The notes under the pieces were generated by a model that worked only from the letters and a program-made list of their open reading frames with translations, ran no database searches and was not told the origin of the DNA. A program made the position numbers and the translations under genes. A DNA stretch of 64,000 nt, taken from contig JAFEMH010005419.1 of the NCBI GenBank assembly GCA_022495995.1, positions 62,001-126,000 on the forward strand, written 5' to 3'. Of the stretch, positions 11,236 through 22,455 are shown piece by piece. Source of the stretch: Adenophora triphylla var. japonica. Its lineage: Eukaryota; Streptophyta; Magnoliopsida; Asterales; Campanulaceae. Positions within the stretch are counted from its first letter, which is position 1. Each line of letters starts with the position of its first letter.

Positions 11236-11850
11236 TTCGGGAGTATGAACCTAAGTTGTGACCTAGTTCAGGAATATGACCCTAAGTTGGGACCTAGTTC
11301 AGGAATATGACCCTAAGTTGGGACCTAGTTCAGGAATATGACCTAAGTTGGGACCTAGTTCAGGAGTATGACCTAAGTTGGGACCTAGTTCAGGAGTATG
11401 ACCTAAGTTGGGACCTAGTTCAGGAATATGACCTAAGTTGGGACCTAGTTCAGGAATATGACCCTAAGTTGGGACCTAGTTCAGGAATATGACCCTAAGT
11501 TGGGACCTAGTTCAGGAATATGACCTAAGTTGGGACCTAGTTCAGGAGTATGACCTAAGTTGGGACCTAGTTCAGGAGTATGACCTAAGTTGGGACCTAG
11601 TTCAGGAATATGACCTAAGTTGGGACCTTGTTCAGGAGTATGACCTAAGGGAGACTTAGTTCAAGAGTATGACCCTAAGTTGGGACCTAGTTCAGGAATA
11701 TGACCTAAGTTGGGACCTTGTTCAGGAGTATGACCTAAGGGAGACTTAGTTCAAGAGTATGACCCTAAGTTGGGACCTAGTTCAGGAATATGACCCTAAG
11801 TTGGGACCTAGTTCAGGAATATGACCTAAGTTGAGACTATTCTAAGGCGT
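11236..11850. repeat. 30/31-bp tandem array (telomere-like GACCCTAAG units)
   Basis: About 20 units of GACC(C)TAAGTTGGGACCTAG followed by TTCAGGAATAT run head to tail. Units of 30 bp (GACCTAAG) and 31 bp (GACCCTAAG) alternate irregularly, and the 31-bp form contains CCCTAA, the plant telomere core. Open frames through it are artefacts of the repeat. Confidence 0.92.
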
Positions 11851-12239
11851 CTGGACCTAAGTTGAGTTTGATGGGCATTTTGTGGATCCTATATGGAACT
11901 TTGTTTGTGGGAATTTTTGGAAAGGCATCATGCCGTGCTGGGATTCTTCTTTTATGTAGCATTTATTACAGCTATGTCTTGCGTTTGAAGTTTATTGACA
12001 TACCTTTGCTGTGTTTACCTGCAGGAGGAGGCACCTTTGTGAGGAGGAAGTTGAATTGTTGAGGATGTGGGGCACCTCTGACCGAGATGAAGAGGACATG
12101 GTGGCGTCTTTGGCTGAATTGCTGAAGTGTTAGAGGGCATGGGGCGCCTCTGATCGAGTTGTTGAAATGTTGAGGACGTGTGGCGCCCCTGACCGAAGTT
12201 GCTGAAATGCTGCGGATGCGCTGGCGTTTTTGACTGAAG

Positions 12240-12895
12240 TCAGTGAAAGGATGAGGACGCGACGGAGCCTTTGTTCGAACTTGCGGTGAGGGCGAGGTGG
12301 AACCTCTGCCTGAACTTGGTGAGGGCGAGGTAGCGCCTCTGTCTGAACTTGCGGTGAGGGCGAGATGGAGCCTCTGTCTGAACTTGCGGTGAGGGCGAGG
12401 TAGCGCCTCTGTCTGAACTTGCGGTGAGGGCGAGGTGGAACCTCTGTCTGAACTTGGTGAGGGCGAGGTAGCGCCTCTGTCTGAACTTGCGGGGAGGGCG
12501 AGATGGAGCCTCTGTCTGAACTTGGTGAGGGCGAGGTAGCGCCTCTGTCTGAACTTGCGGGGAGGGCGAGATGGAGCCTCTGTCTGAACTTGGTGAGGGC
12601 GAGGTAGCGCCTCTGTCTGAACTTGCGGTGAGGGCGAGGTGGAACCTCTGTCTGAACTTGGTGAGGATGAGGTAGCGCCTCTGTCTGAACTTGCGGTGAG
12701 GGCGAGATGGCGCCTCTGTGAACTTGCTGAGGGCGAGATGGCGCCTCTGAACTTGCGGTGAGGCGAGATGGAGCCTTTGTCTGAACTTGGCGAGGCGAGG
12801 TGGCGCCTGCTGAACTTGCGGTGAGGCGAGATGGAGCCTCTGTCTCTGGACTTGGCGAGGCGAGGTAGCACCTGCTCTCTGAACTTGGCGGGACG
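12240..12895. repeat. 33-36-bp tandem array
   Basis: A unit of the form GGTGAGGGCGAGGTAGCGCC followed by TCTGTCTGAACTTGC is repeated about 18 times with small length changes. Because 33 and 36 are multiples of three, long Ser/Pro/Arg-rich open frames appear on the minus strand in two frames over 11972..12939. They have no recognisable domain and I treat them as by-products. Confidence 0.88.
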
Positions 12896-15800
12896 TGGGA
12901 CGCCTCAGGTGCTGGACAAGGAGAGGAGGGATGGCTCATCTTCTTTTTCCTTCTTCGTTCTTATTCCTGTGGACTTCTTGGATTATCCGGTTGAGGAAGG
13001 TGCTGGGTTCACCGAGGACGATGATGTGGCTGGCGGAGGCGCCGAGATGCCGAATTTCTCGTTTGTGGAGGAGGATGATGATGAATCGGATTAGGGCTCT
13101 TTTGCTTTTCCTCTTTCCATTGTTTTTTTTTGTAGAGCAACAGACATTTTGTACCTGTAATAAAACACTTGTATTTGCACAGCAAAGTATTTTATTTAAG
13201 ATGTAATGACGTATTTGTGATTCCCGGGATTGACCTAGGAATTGTTGCTAGCTTATTATTATTTTTGTGCATGTCGCATGAGCTGGGAATGCATTTGTGG
13301 TTAATGGAGGGCTGAGGGCAGCTTTGGCAAGCTGTTTCTGGGCAGTTGGGGCTGGAAGCAGCTTTGACAGTTTCATGAGCGGCGGCGGGAGTGATGTCTC
13401 CTGGGACGCGTTCGCTTTGTGCTTGATAGCCACTCTTTTCGGGGTTGGCTACCTCAGGATATGTGACGGTGCTCTGTTTGATATGGCAGGCCATTGTCGG
13501 GCGGGCGAGGATATCGTTCCTTTGGTTCCAGGGGAAACCTTCCACGGTGTAGATCATCTGGTGATGAGGGACCGATTCATGCGGGGGAAGCCCCTGCTTT
13601 GCTTGCATTATGGTTGCGAGAGAGGCTTCAAACCATGCCTGAGTCTCCGGCGTCTCTTAGTCCGTGGACGTTTGCTCGGTGACCTTTTGTCTTGGACATG
13701 GATCAGTCTGCTTGGGAGAGATGGATGGCACATCTTGGTACGCATCAGATTCGTTGGTGGGTTTCCCTTTGGGGGATTGAAACTAGGAGGGCCTGTCAGG
13801 AAGGTTCCTATGTTGTCAGAGTTCCGTGTTTGCCTTGGTCCTCTTTCTGTGTTCCGTTGCTTGTTTCCCGTCAGTTCGCGATGAGGCAGGAGCCTTTGCT
13901 GATTGGGATGACATTGCCAGCGTGGAGGTAGCTTCTTTCTACATGGCAGATCCTGATGCTTTTATGTATTTTAAGGGTATGGAAGTATTCCGCTTTCCCT
14001 CCTGTGGTGCTCCTTAGATGCCGGGAGAATGTTGTCTTGACCATCGAGTACCTGGATTGGTATGAGTAGCATATCGGGCAGACCCAAGTGGTTTTGGGGA
14101 GCAGGCGTGAAGCAAGTCTGGGGCAAGATTGTCGTCTCCGCTATAGCCTTAGGAGTGCAGAAGCTTGGTCTAACCCTCAGGATGTCATGGGAGACGCTTT
14201 GTTTGACTACAGGACTCGAGTTGGCGGGCTCGGGGAGAGGTCCCCTTTTGCAGACTCGTAGGGAGGAGATCCGAGCCGAGGCACGGGTGAACGATGCTCT
14301 GAGAGCGACTGGTTCGTTTGACACGACAAGGAGGACTCCTGATCTCGGAATGAGGAGACGGAACTCGCTCATGGGGAATGAAAAAGACTCGTTGGGGACG
14401 AGGGAGGAAAGGAAAGAGTGATGAAGGGCCAAACGCGAGTAGCATGGAATGACCTTCTGAAACACTGAGTATCCATTCATCGGCATCGCAGACACATTGA
14501 TTGTTAAATGTTTTAAGTCGTCTTTTAGCATGTTGTGAGTTTGAGAGTAGACCGTGCTTGAACTCATCAAGAAGTGTTTTAACTGTGATGATTTGTGATT
14601 TACTTTTAAAGCTTTGTCGAGACGCAAAATCTCTTGCTTGCTTCTTTCCTGAGCCTTGGTGGCATCAATTTTTGGAATTTTGTGTATTCCTTAGACCGAA
14701 CCAATGAAGGCTGCCTACGTTCCCCTCGGACTGAGAGGCTCAGGTCTGCGTAGTTCGACCCTCTTTTGTGGAAGAAATGACTCGTAATGTACACTTGCAA
14801 GGGCGTATTTATTTTTGAAAAGGTGGGAACGGGTCCCCTTTTGTGTGAATGCCTTATTTGATGTAGGCACAAAAGAAATGCTTTTGGGTTTGACTCTTTT
14901 GAGAGAGTATGAGTACTGAAAAGCTTGTAAAAGTGTATGGAAGCCCTTGCTGACAGAAAATCAGTGTTTAGCTCTATTGTCCTATTTTGTAGAAAAAGAA
15001 GACTTGTCGAGACATCTGAAAACTTGATTTGTTCACAATGATCACTTGTTTGCTTAAAACCCTTTGTTGATGTTCGGGTTATTCAACAATTAAACCTGAT
15101 ATGCTTTGATTAATCACGAGGAGAAAGTCAACCGGTATCAAGGATCGAGTTGGTCTGGTGTGAAAGAAGGTTTGTGTATAGGAGAGGTCATTGATGAGAT
15201 CGGGTTTGTGGATTTGTATGTGTTTATGATCGGACCATTTCTGGATGCCTACGTTCCCCTTAAGACAAGGAGCTCAGGTCGACGTAGTTCGGGTTTGAAC
15301 TGTGTTTGGCTTTGGGGCCAGGGCATGAATATTTGCGCGGCCTTTGGCGAAAAGGCTCGGAAGGTTGAATGATGAGGCACAGGCCTTGAGGTGATTCCTT
15401 GACAAGTCGTATTTGACGGCAGTTTTAATGAATCCATTGCTTCTTGATCGTTGGCTCTGGGTCTTTGACCTCATTTATTTTTGTGAAGCTTCTGCTTGAG
15501 CTTTTTTTTTTGTGTAGCTTCTGCTTGAGCTTCTTTTTTTTTTTGTGCAGCTTCTGAGGGCGAAGGCAAGCCCCTGCTTGAACTTTCTTGATGCGCACGA
15601 GGGCGAAGGCAAGCCCCTAAATTGTTGTCGACATGGGGTCAATCTTTTGATGCTGAGTGACCTTTTGTTGTCCTTTGATGTTCCTGCCGTCGTTGACTTG
15701 GTCAAGGTGATGGTGGGGACATGTTTTGGAAAGTGTATGGCTTGATGGAGGCCTTTGTGTGGGGTATGGTAAGGTGTATGGGGAGCTACTGATTGACTTT

Positions 15801-16434
15801 CTCACACCAATTAATCAAAGCATTAATCATTTGTGGAATTACTTGTTGAGCAATGCAAGTGATCACATAGAACAAAACCATTTCATTAAATGTAATGTGG
15901 GGTGCAAAATAATGTCTCAAGTCTAGCAAGAAAAGAAAGAAAACTTTCGTATGGAAAATTGAAGACTTAATTACAATGTCCGAGGAGGACCTGATTGAAT
16001 GAGAACAGTACTAGAACCTACGAGGTGGACTGTATGATTCTTTGATTTGCGTCTCTTTGGACTCTTCAGCAGTTCCCAAATTCATTTTGGTTAGAACATT
16101 CTCGGCAGCTTGGGCCCGATTTTTCTCTCGTTTGACAACATGCTTAAAGATTTGTTTAATGCATTGTTCATTAATGTGTCTGCGTCTTTATCAAGTGAAT
16201 CATTATTAACTGTTTTGGTTAGTTAATTTATCATTTGTTAAAGTGGCAATGAGGGGATACTCAGAAAGGTCGAACTTTTATTCGAAGCATAAAGAAGCGC
16301 AATTTTTGTTACAAACACATAATCTTCAGGCATAAGGCCGTCAGACGACTCGAGAGACTTAAACTTTAAACACGACAGACTCAGGGTCTTTTATTTTAGA
16401 AGCTAGACTCTAGGAGACTGGGGTTAGATCAAGC
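12896..16434. other. Non-coding body of the gag-only element where pol is missing
   Basis: In an autonomous relative this interval, lying after gag in minus orientation, would hold protease, RT, RNase H and integrase. None of their motifs is visible on either strand. A block with GCCTACGTTCCCCT then CTCAGGTC and CGTAGTTCG occurs twice, at about 14710-14758 and 15246-15291. It resembles the CTACGTATCCC/CGTAGTTC blocks at 10500-10700. Some open frames exceed 150 codons (for example 13297..13884 plus) but carry no family signature. Confidence 0.65.
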
Positions 16435-18361
16435 TTCCAGACGATTTCTTCTTTGCTGGTTGTGGGTCATGAGAAGGTAACCCAGTTCCTCAATGGCATT
16501 TTTGACGCGCTTGAGAAGGTCGAAAGGCTTCTCACTGATGCTTTCCCCAATTGTTGTTGGGGAATTGATTTCCGACTGTGCTGGGACCGCGTGGGCATTC
16601 CAACTTTCCTTCTTCAATCAGCCTTTGGATCGCTTGTTTTAGTATGACGCAATTGTCGGTGGTGTGGCCCGGGTAGTTGTGAAAAGCGCAATGCTTGCTC
16701 ATATCCACGCTTAGGTTAGGATTCCTCGGCTGATAATTCTCAAGGGGCTTGAGCATGTTCTGCTTCATCAACGCCTCAAACACTTGGCTTAGAGGCATTC
16801 CAAGGTTGTCGAAGTGCTGAGAACGCTGCGTCAGGGAGGATTGTTATTTCTCAAGGCGCTTGATCGCGGCTTCCTTGGACTCCGTTCTGGATGTAGTGGG
16901 CTGCTCAGCGGCCTCCTTTCCTATGTTTGGAACAGGCGTCGAATTTGACGAGGCTGCCTGGTAGCGGTGGGAAGGAGCAAGAGTGGCTGGTGTCTTTTGT
17001 AGGCTCAGCGTCTTTTCGAACTTGGTCCCGGCATTGACCATGGCACGAAGGTCAGGATAGAAGTGGTGGCTAATCAAGGCCCTCAGAGATGGTTTGAGGC
17101 AGGAATGGAAGATATCCATTTGCTCTTCTTTGGAAAGCGGATCCATTATCTCGCTAAGCTTCCAATTCCATCTTTTGTAGAACTCGCCAACGGGTTCATC
17201 ATCCTTTTGCTCGGTGGCTTGCAGATCGTGGCGGTTTGTCTCCCACTCAAGGTTGGCGCGGTACTTCTCTAGGAAGATCTCGCTGATTTGGTCCCACGTG
17301 GAGCGGTTTTCTGCCTTTACATTGAGGAACCATCTTAGCGCTGTGGATTTGAGAGAATGCTGGAAGTGGTCCGCCATCTGTTGAGGGGTTGCCCCTTTGG
17401 CTCTCATACCCAGGACGTAGGTGTCGATGTGGGTTTTTGGGCATTCTGTTCCGTCAAACTTTTCCATTTCCGGCATCCTGAACTTTGGAGGGAGAGGGAC
17501 CACTTTGTTCGGATCGGTAGGCAGGAGGGAGTCCTTCCGAGAACTAGCTAGCTTGCCTTGCATGTCTTTCATCTGTTCGATCAACCAAGCCATGTGAGGG
17601 TCAGCTGTCTGAGGTGGGTTACCGTTTTCAGGGACGGAAATCGAAGATGGAGGTGGATTGGCTGATGGGATCGCCATTCGGGAGTCTTGGGGAGGTAGTT
17701 GAGTGTATACCAACCCATACCCTGGGGTGTTGAAGTTGAGGGCGTGATTGCCAGGTCCGCTAAGGGCTGTGTTTGGGAACTGGGGAAACGATTCGTTAGC
17801 CCCAATTGGCAGGCTAGCAGGTGGCAAACTTGAGATGTCGGGATATCCGCTCGGGATGCCTGTCCCTGGTAAGAATGGGGACTTCTGATTGTGATTGCGA
17901 GGCTCGTATAGAGGCAAAGGATTGAATCCTGGGGGATACCGAGATGCTGGGATCTGGCGGGCAGGCACGTATGTGTGCTGTTCATAATGAGCTTGATGTG
18001 CAGAGCGGGAAGCTGGCTGGCGAGGGCAGGCATGTCAAAGGGCTTGGCTGATGCCAAGGGGAGCTTTGAGTGAGAGCTGCTTTGCGTTCCTGGGATCTCG
18101 TAGCTTGGCGGAGGCGGGACCTGCTGATAGCCTTGAGAAACCGGGGGAGCCGATATTTCTTCGTCTTCTATGAGAACGAAGGTTCCATCAGGTTCAAAGC
18201 AGGCTGTTCCTCGAAGGCAGCAAGGTGTCGACGATCCAGGCTTGCTGTTCTTCTTGGCGCTTCTTGATGGCTTCGAAGGCTCGCAGCACCTCCTCCATTG
18301 TCTGGAGATTCCTTAGTGGCGGGGTTCCGTTTCCCTCACTGTTATCTGTTGATCCCGTCAT
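16435..18361 (-). pseudogene. Gag polyprotein relic
   Basis: The likely start is the ATG at 18361 (MTGSTDNSEGNGTPPLRN), followed by a helical stretch, MEEVLRAFEAIKKRQEEQQ. After frame breaks near 18200 the frame resumes with a Pro-rich segment. From 17968 to 16844 it is open for 374 codons. The capsid core includes MPEMEKFDGTECPKTHIDTY, then ALRWFLNVKAENRSTWDQI and EFYKRW, a pattern of plant Ty3/Gypsy gag (Retrotrans_gag). After a stop near 16845, the next segment has the Cys/His motif KHCAFHNYPGHTTDNC (about 16690), the knuckle-like end of Tat-type gags. Gag packages element RNA in cytoplasmic particles. Frameshifts and a stop make this copy non-functional. Confidence 0.85.
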
Positions 18362-19659
18362 GGGGGAGTATTGGACGGTGCGGCCGTTGAGCTGGAAGGG
18401 CTGTCGGACCTTGTGACCTCAATGCCTGAAAGGCGGCTTCCAGGTATTCTCAACCACTCTCGGTTCGCTGGAGGGGTGACGGGCAAGGTTTAGACACAGG
18501 AATGGCCTAACGGGATAGAAGGGGGAAAGCTCACGTGGCATGCGGTTTCCGTTTCTTTTATTTTCTGATTTTTTTTTGTTGTTTTAATTTACTTAAAACA
18601 GTATTTTCTCAGAATCCTAGGTAGGTTGGAAAAGATTGCTCTTCTTTTTCGCAACTATGCTAGATCCTGGGTCAGTGGAGACCATCTGTGCGGCTATAAG
18701 CCCCTCGTTTTGCACCTGTAGGCGAGGGTCCTATAGTGCAAGCGGTTTCCACCGGCCTAAAAGAAAAATCGAACCTAAGGACCGAGCCTGTCATGTTCGT
18801 TTTGATGCGTTAGCCATGTGAATAGTGAACCGAGCCGGCCACTGAGTCAAGATCAGGTCAAGAGTTCGGCATGACCTCTCTTTACCTTGCTTGCGCAAGG
18901 GATCTGTGACGTTAGGCGTTGGCTGGGTCATATCGTCATGGCTGACGTATCAAAGGCGTGATGACATGGTGTCATGCGAGCATGGATGTATATCCGGGAC
19001 GGAACATCGTCTGGGTGTAGCTTCGGAAATCAAGATCAGGTCAAGATTTTAGCATGACCTTTCATCGCTTTGCTTGCGCAAGGGATCTTGAGTTCCGAGC
19101 CTTGACTCAGAAAATGGCCAGCATGGTATATGTATCCAGGCTGTATGACACGGACTGGGTAAAAACCAACCGAGTCTGGACAGAGTGTGACTCAAGACTC
19201 AAACGTGCAGGGTTGACGCTTGGCTAGGATGGGATGTTTGGAATGATCCCGTGCGCGCCAAGAGGCCTAGGAAGACCAAACGGACTGCAACTGAGACCAA
19301 CTCCGGGTTAAGGGTTGTAGTGTGCAGGTGTATCCGAGGCAGCGGTGCGCATAGTGTGCGGTGTAACCGAGGCAGCAGTGTGAGTAGAGTGCGGTGTAAC
19401 CGAGGCAGCAGTGCGCGTAGTGTGCGGTCTCTAAAATTCTTTTTCTGAGTAAAATAGAAGTTTTTGAAGAATTTTAAATGTATGCACAGATGTATATTGA
19501 TGCATTTTTTTTTTTTTGTATTTTTATTTTTTTTGTAAAATAAAAACGAAGCACGTGCACACACACACAACAGTTAAAGGAAGGGGTAAAATGAAAGTTT
19601 GACCCTCATCATCGTTTTAAAAATCTTTTGTTTTGTTTAAAAGTTTTTAAAACAAAATG
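18362..19659. other. 5' leader of the gag-only element
   Basis: This stretch between primer site and gag has no gene. A motif with GATCAGGTCAAGA then GCATGACCT and TTGCTTGCGCAAGGGATCT occurs twice (about 18849-18905 and 19030-19092). A unit with GTGTAACCGAGGCAGCAGTG repeats about three times between 19330 and 19425. Confidence 0.7.
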
Positions 19660-19677
19660 TCCCCAGCAGAGTCGCCA
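19660..19677 (-). promoter_or_regulatory. Primer-binding site, tRNA-Arg type
   Basis: On the minus strand, two bases after the LTR end, the sequence reads TGGCGACTCTGCTGGGGA. It is complementary to the 3' end of a plant tRNA-Arg (…CCCCAGCGGAGTCGCCA) with one mismatch. tRNA-Arg priming is known for Ogre/Tat elements. The assignment rests on remembered tRNA sequence. Confidence 0.75.
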
Positions 19678-19679
19678 AC

Positions 19680-21024
19680 TGAAATTACCCGGATCCGGCT
19701 CGCGCGCGGAGCCCCGGCATCTCGCATTCGTCGCTGTTCGGGAAGTCGCCCGGATCCGAGAGGCAGCACAATCGCGCCCCGGCATCTGGCTTATTCCGTT
19801 TTAGCGTTGCGTGTTGGAGGTGTCTCGCCGTTTTGCTTTCGCATTTGTAGAGTCGCCACGCCGTTTTTATTAAGCCCAAAACATTGAAAAAGGGCATCAG
19901 TTTAAAGATAATTTTAAACTGTTTTTGTGTGATGAGATTTTGAGTTCGGAGGTCAGATGACTCCCCGGGAAGAGAATATTAGAATATTAGAGCTCACCCG
20001 AGTAGCCTCGTAAAACGAGTCTTTCGGATACCCCTAATATCCTTTAAAAAGTTGTGTGTGTGTGTGTGCTTTTAAAAATGCATGCTGTATCGGATGTCTA
20101 CATTGTATGCTATGTATGGAAATGTATTGAAATAGTAATGGAAGGAAGCCTTACCAATGTTGGTTCGCGTCTGTCTTCCGTAGGGGAATAGTGTGTGAGG
20201 TTGGAGTAGCGTTCCGGTGCAGATCGGGATTGCTTCGGGAGATGCCGGTTGTGCATGACAGTTTCGCGTGAGTTGAAACTGTAGGCTGCGTTTGGGCAGA
20301 GGTTCGGCGTGCGTGGGGATCGTCGGGCTCAGTCGGGCAGAGGTTCGGCGTGCGTTGTGGTGGCAGGAGTCACTCGGGCAGAGGTTCGGCAAGGTTTGGG
20401 ATCGCCGGTTTGACTCGGAAAGAGCCGGGACACCGTGGGAAAGACCAGGCAAGGCCTCGGAGTACCACGAGGGGCCTCAGAGTACCTCGAGAGTGCCTCG
20501 GGGCAGCGCGGGAGCGTCTCGGGAGCGCTCGGAGAGGCTTCGGAGCACCTCGAGGGGGCTCGGAAGGCCTCGGAAGGATCCGAAGGGGCCGGGAATGCCT
20601 CGAGAGGACTTAGAGGGGAGCCAGAAGGCTAAGGGAGGAAGAGAGAAGAGGGAGGTGTGAAAAATGAGGGAGGGGGAGCCCTCTATTTATAGTGTAGGAA
20701 AACTGCAAAGAGGTCCGTACGGACCTCTTAGGTAATTATAGATTTCCGGGATTTGAGGGAATCTCGTGGACTTTAAGGGGATTTTCGTAATGATTATGTC
20801 TGGTGCAAAGAGGTCCGTACGGACCTTTTGGCATGCAAAGAGGTCCGTACGGACTTTCCATGCTCTTGTGAATGTGATGGCAAGCTAGCTCTCGTCGAGA
20901 GCTTTCCAACCATATATGGCACGTCTCAATCGGAGTTCGTATGAAGGAGTTATGACCTCCGGAAGTTTGCCTCTGGTTTTGTCGTATGCTGGGATGGAGA
21001 GCGATCCAGATTGGGGTACTTACA
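19680..21024 (-). repeat. 5' LTR of the gag-only element
   Basis: This LTR pairs with 8978..10324 and differs by scattered substitutions and 1-2-base indels. In minus orientation the TATA box is at plus 20683..20692, and the AGGTCCGTACGGACCT palindromes at 20711-20726, 20811-20826 and 20841-20856 lie just upstream of it. It would drive transcription toward lower coordinates. Confidence 0.92.
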
Positions 21025-21089
21025 ATGTGGCTGAATTTTTTTTTTATAAATATTTATAAATCTTACATAAAATTACAAAAAATAAATAT

Positions 21090-21440
21090 TTTCGAGTTAG
21101 TGGCCACATCCCGACCACATAGGAAATCTACATAAAATCACAAAAAAAAAAATTATTGTCAAGTTAGTGGCCACATCCCGGCCACATAGGAAATCTTACA
21201 TAAAATCACAAAAAATAAATATTTTCAAGTTAGTGGCCACATCCCGGCCACATAGGAAATATTACATAAAATTACAACAAAATAAATATTTTAGAGTTAG
21301 TGGCCACATCCCGGCCACATAGGAAATCTACATAAAATCACAAAAAATAAATATTGTCAAGTTAGTGGCCACATCCCGGCCACATAGGAAATCTTACATA
21401 AATAAATAAATTCAGTGACCACATTCCGGTCACATAGAAA
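21090..21440. repeat. ~64-bp tandem repeat inside the MULE
   Basis: Five full units and one partial unit of AGTTAGTGGCCACATCCCGG then CCACATAGGAAATCTACATA and an A/T-rich tail. Each unit contains the inverted pair GTGGCC…GGCCAC. No coding potential is visible. The array lies between the nested retrotransposon and the HROB-like relic. Confidence 0.88.
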
Positions 21441-21509
21441 AATAGTACATAAATTCAGGTACATATTAAATTCGACATAAATTCAAATAATACATGTCCA
21501 AAGATGAAA

Positions 21510-22337
21510 TTAACAATCCTTAGGGAAGACCTTACAAACATTGGAAGGAACAATGTTAAGTAGTTTTTTTGAGCGTGATATGGCCCAAACAACAACCTAA
21601 TAGATGAACAAAACTAAACATTTAGAACAAAAAGGTAAGGATATATTTAGGGAGTGTAATGTTAAGGAAAATATTTCATACCTGAGTAAGTATCAGAACG
21701 ACACCTTCACCAATGTCACTTCCGCCTCGCTTGCTTAAGCACTTTGTCACCTAAGTAAGCTTCAATAGTGTCAGTAGGATCCTTCAAAATCACGTGAAAA
21801 GAGCCATTCTCAGTTGGTGTGAACTTCTTGACAACAACCACAACCTAATAGAACAAAAATATTAAGACCAATTAATTGTAAATTTCAACCTTAACTATAA
21901 TTAATGTAAAATATTATACCTGTTCCACCCTTTCATGTTGTTTGCATTTCTCCTTGATCATTTTCAACGGATAAAATGTACCCTCTCCAGTGAGATAATC
22001 CATTGCGAAAGCCAAGCTTTGCCCCTCGAATTCATCATCGTCCTCCGCTCTTCAATCTTTCTACGTATTGCCTCGGGGTCGACCGAGCGGGGTCCCCGAG
22101 AGACATGAGCTTTTCCGTGTGATGCCGACGCATGGCTAACCGTGCTTCACCGCCGGGACCAGGTATGATATGACGCGGTGGAGATCTCTCTCGTTCGCCT
22201 TGAGGCGGTGGAGACGGTGGAGATTGAAACTCTCGCTCAATTTGAGAGAGATTAGATAGGCGATAGGAGGTTTGACCGGGTTGCTCTTTTGGAAGAGGTT
22301 TTCGTCCACGATACCAACGGGGTTTTGATGGATCCAT
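21510..22337 (-). pseudogene. HROB-like OB-fold protein gene relic, three exons
   Basis: The start is the ATG at 22337 (MDPSKPRWYRGRKPLPKEQ), followed by a Ser/Pro/Arg-rich region. Exon 1 runs to 21920 and ends DDEFEGQSLAFAM then DYLTGEGTFYPLKMIKEK. Exon 2 (21844..21682) holds VVVVVKKFTPTENGSFHVIL then KDPTDTIEAYLG, and after a frameshift GSDIGEGVVLILTQ. Exon 3 (21596..21510) reads VVVWAISRSKKLLNIVPSN and ends FPKDC-stop. Introns begin GTATAA and GTATGA and end TAG. The V-x-LKDPT-x-T-x-A core and the D-I-G-E-G-x-V-L-I-L motif resemble the OB-fold of the homologous recombination factor HROB, which recruits the MCM8-MCM9 helicase. Frameshifts occur near 22040 and 21730. It is cargo within the MULE TIRs. 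Confidence 0.68.
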
Positions 22338-22455
22338 TATGAGAGAGATAGATTTAAGAAAGAAAGAAAGAAAAGGGAGAACTAGGCTGAGAAAGGAAGA
22401 AGAGAATGGTAAGTTTTGTTGGGACGGACGGAGGGGGTTATGTAGGGGTTTGGAA

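Larger units (their letters stand above)
8978..21024 (-). mobile_element. Gag-only LTR retrotransposon (Tat/Ogre-derived, TR-GAG-like)
   Basis: Two direct LTRs of 1347 and 1345 bp (8978..10324, 19680..21024) enclose the element. In minus orientation they begin TGTAAGTACCCC and end GGGTAATTTCA. The flanks carry a 5-bp duplication, ATGTG, at 8973-8977 and 21025-21029. Just inside the right LTR on the minus strand is a primer-binding site matching tRNA-Arg with one mismatch (plus strand 19660..19677). A gag relic follows at 18361..16435, but no protease, RT, RNase H or integrase is visible. The remaining 6 kb is GC-richer than the surroundings and full of short tandem repeats. This layout fits non-autonomous gag-only elements described in plants, mobilised by relatives that supply pol. 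Confidence 0.9.

Noticed and set aside
11972..12939. Ser/Pro/Arg-rich minus-strand proteins of about 270-300 residues
   Set aside because: They are created by a 33-36-bp tandem array with units divisible by three; two overlapping frames are open at once, which argues against coding.
13297..13884. 195-codon plus-strand frame
   Set aside because: It runs against the element's direction and shows no recognisable domain, and overlapping frames are also open in this GC-rich part.
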